From Rickettsiales bacterium (GTDB taxonomy: Bacteria; Pseudomonadota; Alphaproteobacteria; Rickettsiales; UBA1997), in NCBI GenBank assembly GCA_947425005.1, contig CANDYP010000069.1:1-7692 (forward strand): a stretch of 7,692 nt of DNA. The letters are read 5' to 3'. A program made the position numbers and the translations under genes. Below, piece after piece: positions 5,926-7,692 of this stretch. Under the pieces are notes generated by a model that saw nothing but the letters and a program-made list of their open reading frames with translations, ran no database searches and was not told the DNA's origin. Every line of letters begins with the position of its first letter. The stretch's first letter is position 1.

Positions 5926-6251
5926 TTTTTTCTCTTTTTGGTATTTTTAGAGCGAACGCGTTGAGGAAGATTTTCGTCGAAAATTTGGCGGCCGGTTAAG
6001 TCGTGATTAGCGTCTACTAAATCACTAAGGCGATTGGTCATTCCAAGCACAAACAAAGCGGACGCGTATCCTCCTAGGGAGGTTACGGGATCGCCTTTTT
6101 CAATTTTTGCTAAAGTGCTGCGAGAAATTCCGGCGCGTTGTGCCATCAGCTCCATTGTTATGCGACGGCGACGACGCGCATCGTTAATGTCTTGCCCGAG
6201 TTTGTTCAATGCCTTAACTACTGGCAGAGGTAAGATAGGCTTACTCTTCAT
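5922..6251 (-). CDS. HipB-like Xre-family antitoxin/repressor
   Basis: A 109-residue protein with a helix-turn-helix of the Xre/Cro type over about residues 17-72: LGQDINDARRRRRITMELMAQRAGISRSTLAKIEKG, with the recognition helix ISRSTLAKIEKG. The C-terminal tail is very basic (RVRSKNTKKRKK). It immediately precedes and overlaps a HipA gene by 4 bp, the usual HipBA order, so it most likely binds HipA and represses the operon. There is no Shine-Dalgarno before the ATG (6251-6249). A symmetrical dyad at 6266-6302 sits just upstream and is the obvious operator candidate. Confidence 0.88.
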   Translation of the reverse strand: MKSKPILPLPVVKALNKLGQDINDARRRRRITMELMAQRAGISRSTLAKIEKGDPVTSLGGYASALFVLGMTNRLSDLVDANHDLTGRQIFDENLPQRVRSKNTKKRKK

Positions 6252-6265
6252 GTTATTAATGATTG

Positions 6266-6302
6266 TTATAAAATACTGTAATCAGATTACTGAGTTTTAT
6301 AA
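6266..6302. promoter_or_regulatory. Candidate HipB operator: 37-nt nested dyad
   Basis: Two nested inverted repeats share one centre (A at 6284): GTAATC-A-GATTAC (6278-6290) inside TTATAAAA (6266-6273) ... TTTTATAA (6295-6302). Outer and inner arms are perfect; only one of the four pairs between them matches. It lies 15 bp upstream of hipB and overlaps the predicted -10 box and start of transcription. That is the expected position for autorepression by the HipB-like protein, though it is unlike the E. coli TATCC-N8-GGATA site. Confidence 0.6.
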
Positions 6303-6323
6303 AACACATTAAATATTATTCAA
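6296..6323 (-). promoter_or_regulatory. Candidate sigma-70 promoter for hipBA
   Basis: On the - strand, TTGAAT (6323-6318) and TATAAA (6301-6296) are separated by 16 nt. The start of transcription would fall near 6290, within the dyad, leaving a leader of about 40 nt. The boxes fit consensus reasonably for this AT-rich region, though AT-richness alone makes chance hits common. Confidence 0.4.
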
Positions 6324-6344
6324 TAATCAATTAATTAACGAACT

Positions 6345-6734
6345 CTAAGACAAAGTCCAATCGTGGGCGGCTTCGATTTTGTTGTAACCGAAATTTTTTA
6401 ATTCCGGTTGGATGAATCTGCGCGCCAATCGCGGCAGAAGTTTTGGAAAAAATCCGCCAATGCAGATGGCGACTTTTTTGGTTTTGTAATGATGGTTTTG
6501 CACGAAATCGATGTGCGCTCTTAAGCCCGCTACCCCATTCCAGTAAGGAAATTTTTTGGCATTAATGATGATGCCATTAAGCTCTTTGTGCTCGGCGTAG
6601 TAAGGGTCGATGAGTCCAGACAAAGTTGCAAAATCCTCCGGCGACAAAGAATTTGTAACTTCAACTAGCAGCACGGTTTTGCTGTCGTCAAAATAGCAGA
6701 CGATCGGTTTCCGTTTTTTAATTTCGTTGGCCAT
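6345..6734 (-). CDS. SpoIIAA-like (STAS-related) protein
   Basis: A 129-residue protein that resembles the SpoIIAA-like family (PF11964 type). It has strands and helices in the order VLLVEVTNSLSPEDF, then LNGIIINAKKFPYWNGVAGLRAHIDFVQNHHYK (about 53-85), then KVAICIGGFFPKLLPRLARRFI and a closing NKIEAAHDWTL. The 'F..W.G..gl..h..f...hh' block and the C-terminal 'A..WL'-type ending are typical. These are small, soluble, STAS-like domains whose partners are mostly unknown, with suggested lipid or protein binding. There is no signal peptide. No Shine-Dalgarno precedes the ATG. It lies 60 bp after the VapC gene and 93 bp before hipB on the same strand, so it may be cotranscribed with the toxin modules around it or be an independent insertion. 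Confidence 0.72.
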   Translation of the reverse strand: MANEIKKRKPIVCYFDDSKTVLLVEVTNSLSPEDFATLSGLIDPYYAEHKELNGIIINAKKFPYWNGVAGLRAHIDFVQNHHYKTKKVAICIGGFFPKLLPRLARRFIQPELKNFGYNKIEAAHDWTLS

Positions 6735-6794
6735 GAATTGACTTTGTTAAGGTTTTTAACTTTTGAATCAGGTTGGATATAGTAGCGCGATTCA

Positions 6795-7193
6795 TCATCT
6801 TATTAACTGAACCTTAACACCCAACCCTAACTTCTCCCAAACCTTGTCGGCTGTTAATACAGGAAGTTTTTTTTGTATTGCTAAGGCCAAGCACGCTCTA
6901 TCTCCTAATGAAAGACCATATTTTTTAGTCACTGAATCAAGCAAAGCTGCGGTGGTTGCCTGCTCACTGTCAAACTCAATAATATGTGAAAAAGTATTTT
7001 TGAGTAACCTTAGTCCCTCAACCCTCTCTCTGTCAGTTATAAAGATGTCGCGAAAAGTTACGGTTAAAACTTCAGAGAAATTCACGCTCGATATTATAGC
7101 GTTACCCAAGTGCTTCTCTACAATTTCAAATCCACTTTCTTTGTTGAGAAGCGCCAATACTGCCGAAGCATCAATTACAATTTTGCTCTGCAT
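6795..7193 (-). CDS. PIN-domain toxin, VapC-like
   Basis: A 132-residue PIN-domain protein with all four expected acidic residues: Asp8 (VIDASAVLALL), Glu41 (NFSEVL), Asp98 (SLGDRACLALA) and Asp116 (LTADKVW). PIN toxins of this kind are Mg-dependent ribonucleases. The partner AbrB-type gene lies immediately upstream and its stop codon abuts this ATG. GAGGA (7205-7201 on the - strand) stands 7 nt before the start. The full catalytic set implies an active toxin; the RNA target is unknown. Confidence 0.9.
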   Translation of the reverse strand: MQSKIVIDASAVLALLNKESGFEIVEKHLGNAIISSVNFSEVLTVTFRDIFITDRERVEGLRLLKNTFSHIIEFDSEQATTAALLDSVTKKYGLSLGDRACLALAIQKKLPVLTADKVWEKLGLGVKVQLIR

Positions 7194-7433
7194 TTAAATG
7201 TCCTCGCTTCTACGCATTTTAATCAAACCGTTCACCAGACTTTTTTTGCGTTTGGAAGTTACAAGATTTTGTAATTTTTGCAGAGATTGATTCGGGCTGT
7301 GAATTATTATGTCGTTATCCTTCGACAAAGTTAAAATCACCTCATCTCCTGATTTTATGTTTAACTCTCTTCTAAAAGGGGCGGGAATTATAATTCTACC
7401 ATTCTCGCTAATCCTTACATTGTAGTCTCTCAT
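7194..7433 (-). CDS. AbrB-type antitoxin, VapB-like
   Basis: A 79-residue protein with an N-terminal swapped-hairpin AbrB/MazE/SpoVT domain: VRISENGRIIIPAPFRREL followed by NIKSGDEVILTL (about residues 6-36). The C-terminal tail (about 48-79) is basic and helical and would wrap the toxin. The order antitoxin-toxin, with zero spacing, is standard for VapBC. GAGGA (7447-7443 on the - strand) lies 9 nt before the ATG. A long hairpin element (7461-7544) lies directly upstream, so the promoter must be within or just after it. Confidence 0.88.
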   Translation of the reverse strand: MRDYNVRISENGRIIIPAPFRRELNIKSGDEVILTLSKDNDIIIHSPNQSLQKLQNLVTSKRKKSLVNGLIKMRRSEDI

Positions 7434-7460
7434 GATGGCTTATCCTCAGTCAGTATTAGA

Positions 7461-7544
7461 TTAGGACTTACGCAAAACTTCGTCTCACTTCGAACTTCTG
7501 GGTCTCAAAATTTCAAAGTGATACTCGCTTTGCGTAAGTCCTAA
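7461..7544. mobile_element. 84-bp hairpin MITE-like element
   Basis: The arms TTAGGACTTACGCAAA (7461-7476) and TTTGCGTAAGTCCTAA (7529-7544) are perfect 16-bp inverted repeats. Inside them the pairing continues imperfectly (TCTCACTTCGAACTT against the reverse of AATTTCAAAGTGATACT). The element is therefore nearly a full palindrome with a loop around 7499-7510. Read from GGACTT, the flanks are TA on both sides, which could be a target duplication. No coding capacity is seen. It may be a small mobile palindrome, and it sits between vapB and the divergent right-edge gene, where it could end transcription or carry promoter parts. Confidence 0.7.
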
Positions 7545-7561
7545 GTATTTAAAAACGCTTA

Positions 7562-7586
7562 ATGACATTAATTTCTAAAATGTCAT
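7562..7586. promoter_or_regulatory. 8-bp inverted repeat upstream of the right-edge gene
   Basis: ATGACATT (7562-7569) and AATGTCAT (7579-7586) are exact reverse complements around a 9-nt spacer. It may overlap a + strand promoter (ATGACA as -35 at 7562-7567, TATTTA as -10 at 7586-7591, 18-nt spacer). The site is 30 bp before the right-edge gene. An operator is possible; the region is AT-rich, so the evidence is modest. Confidence 0.35.
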
Positions 7587-7616
7587 ATTTAGTTAAAAAG
7601 TAACTTAATTCAATAA

Positions 7617-7692
7617 ATGTCAATAATTCATAATCTGAACATCAACACATTTCTCGTGCGTCATTTGATTGCTGCGCAGTTTCCGAAGTGGG
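7617..7692 (+). CDS. Aminoglycoside phosphotransferase-family protein, N-terminus (cut by window)
   Basis: From ATG 7617 the frame runs to the window end, giving about 25 residues. The segment LVRHLIAAQFPKW fits the N-terminal helix of APH-family kinases ('LVRRLLAAQFPQW' pattern as I recall it from YcbJ-like and antibiotic-modifying members). The family label rests only on this short helix; the kinase motifs would lie beyond the window. No Shine-Dalgarno is seen, and the actual substrate cannot be inferred, so it should not be taken as a resistance gene. Confidence 0.6.
   Translation, partial: MSIIHNLNINTFLVRHLIAAQFPKW

Noticed and set aside
6034..6312. + strand open frame of 92 codons over hipB and its promoter
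   Set aside because: Antisense to the helix-turn-helix gene and running through its operator; no ribosome binding site or domain.
6763..6774. 12-nt match (reverse) to 3586-3597, AACCTGATTCAA
   Set aside because: A 12-nt repeat pair is expected a few times by chance in a window of this size, and it does not extend.
6746..6818. Inverted repeat GTTAAGGTT / AACCTTAAC around the vapC stop
   Set aside because: Nine-base arms separated by 55 nt, one arm inside the vapC 3' end, with no T-tract; too weak to call a terminator.
6844..7197. + strand open frame of 117 codons opposite the PIN toxin
   Set aside because: Exact antisense of a gene with all four catalytic acidic residues; no independent support.

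Overview
The window (7,692 bp) looks like an accessory, repeat-bearing stretch of a host-associated Gram-negative bacterium. An ankyrin-repeat protein, a host-attachment-type protein, a beta-barrel outer-membrane protein remnant and a YfiM/DUF2279-like envelope protein all point that way. A GC-rich hairpin repeat at the left edge resembles the CCCGG-type hairpins scattered through many alphaproteobacterial genomes. An amoeba- or arthropod-associated alphaproteobacterium is therefore my best guess, but it is an inference and not proven by any gene here.

Left half (1-3592, genes on the + strand). A GC-rich, G-skewed repeat fragment (1-142) precedes an ankyrin-repeat protein (297-923). Next comes a HicB-type antitoxin with a ribbon-helix-helix tail and no visible HicA (1123-1524). 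Then follow a host-attachment family protein (1698-2150), a DUF2279-like exported protein (2168-3046) and a small helical protein of unknown function (3290-3592). Two gene remnants sit between them. One is a frameshifted copy of the 3' end of the host-attachment gene, directly in front of hicB. The other is the C-terminal piece of an outer-membrane beta-barrel on the - strand (3099-3263).

Right half (3608-7433, genes on the - strand). In transcription order this is an AbrB-type antitoxin and PIN toxin (VapBC-like), a SpoIIAA-like protein, an Xre regulator and HipA-type kinase (HipBA-like), then a radical SAM protein. A 164-bp element with perfect 35-bp terminal inverted repeats lies between hipA and the radical SAM gene and supplies hipA's last codons and stop. 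A second, 84-bp hairpin element lies just upstream of vapB. At the right edge (7617 onward, + strand) begins an aminoglycoside-phosphotransferase-family gene, cut by the window.

Functionally the window is dominated by toxin-antitoxin modules (VapBC, HipBA, orphan HicB) mixed with envelope or host-interaction genes, small transposon-like elements and gene debris. A 37-nt dyad overlapping a reasonable promoter upstream of hipB is the best regulatory site. I see no CRISPR array, tRNA or rRNA, and no transposase gene.
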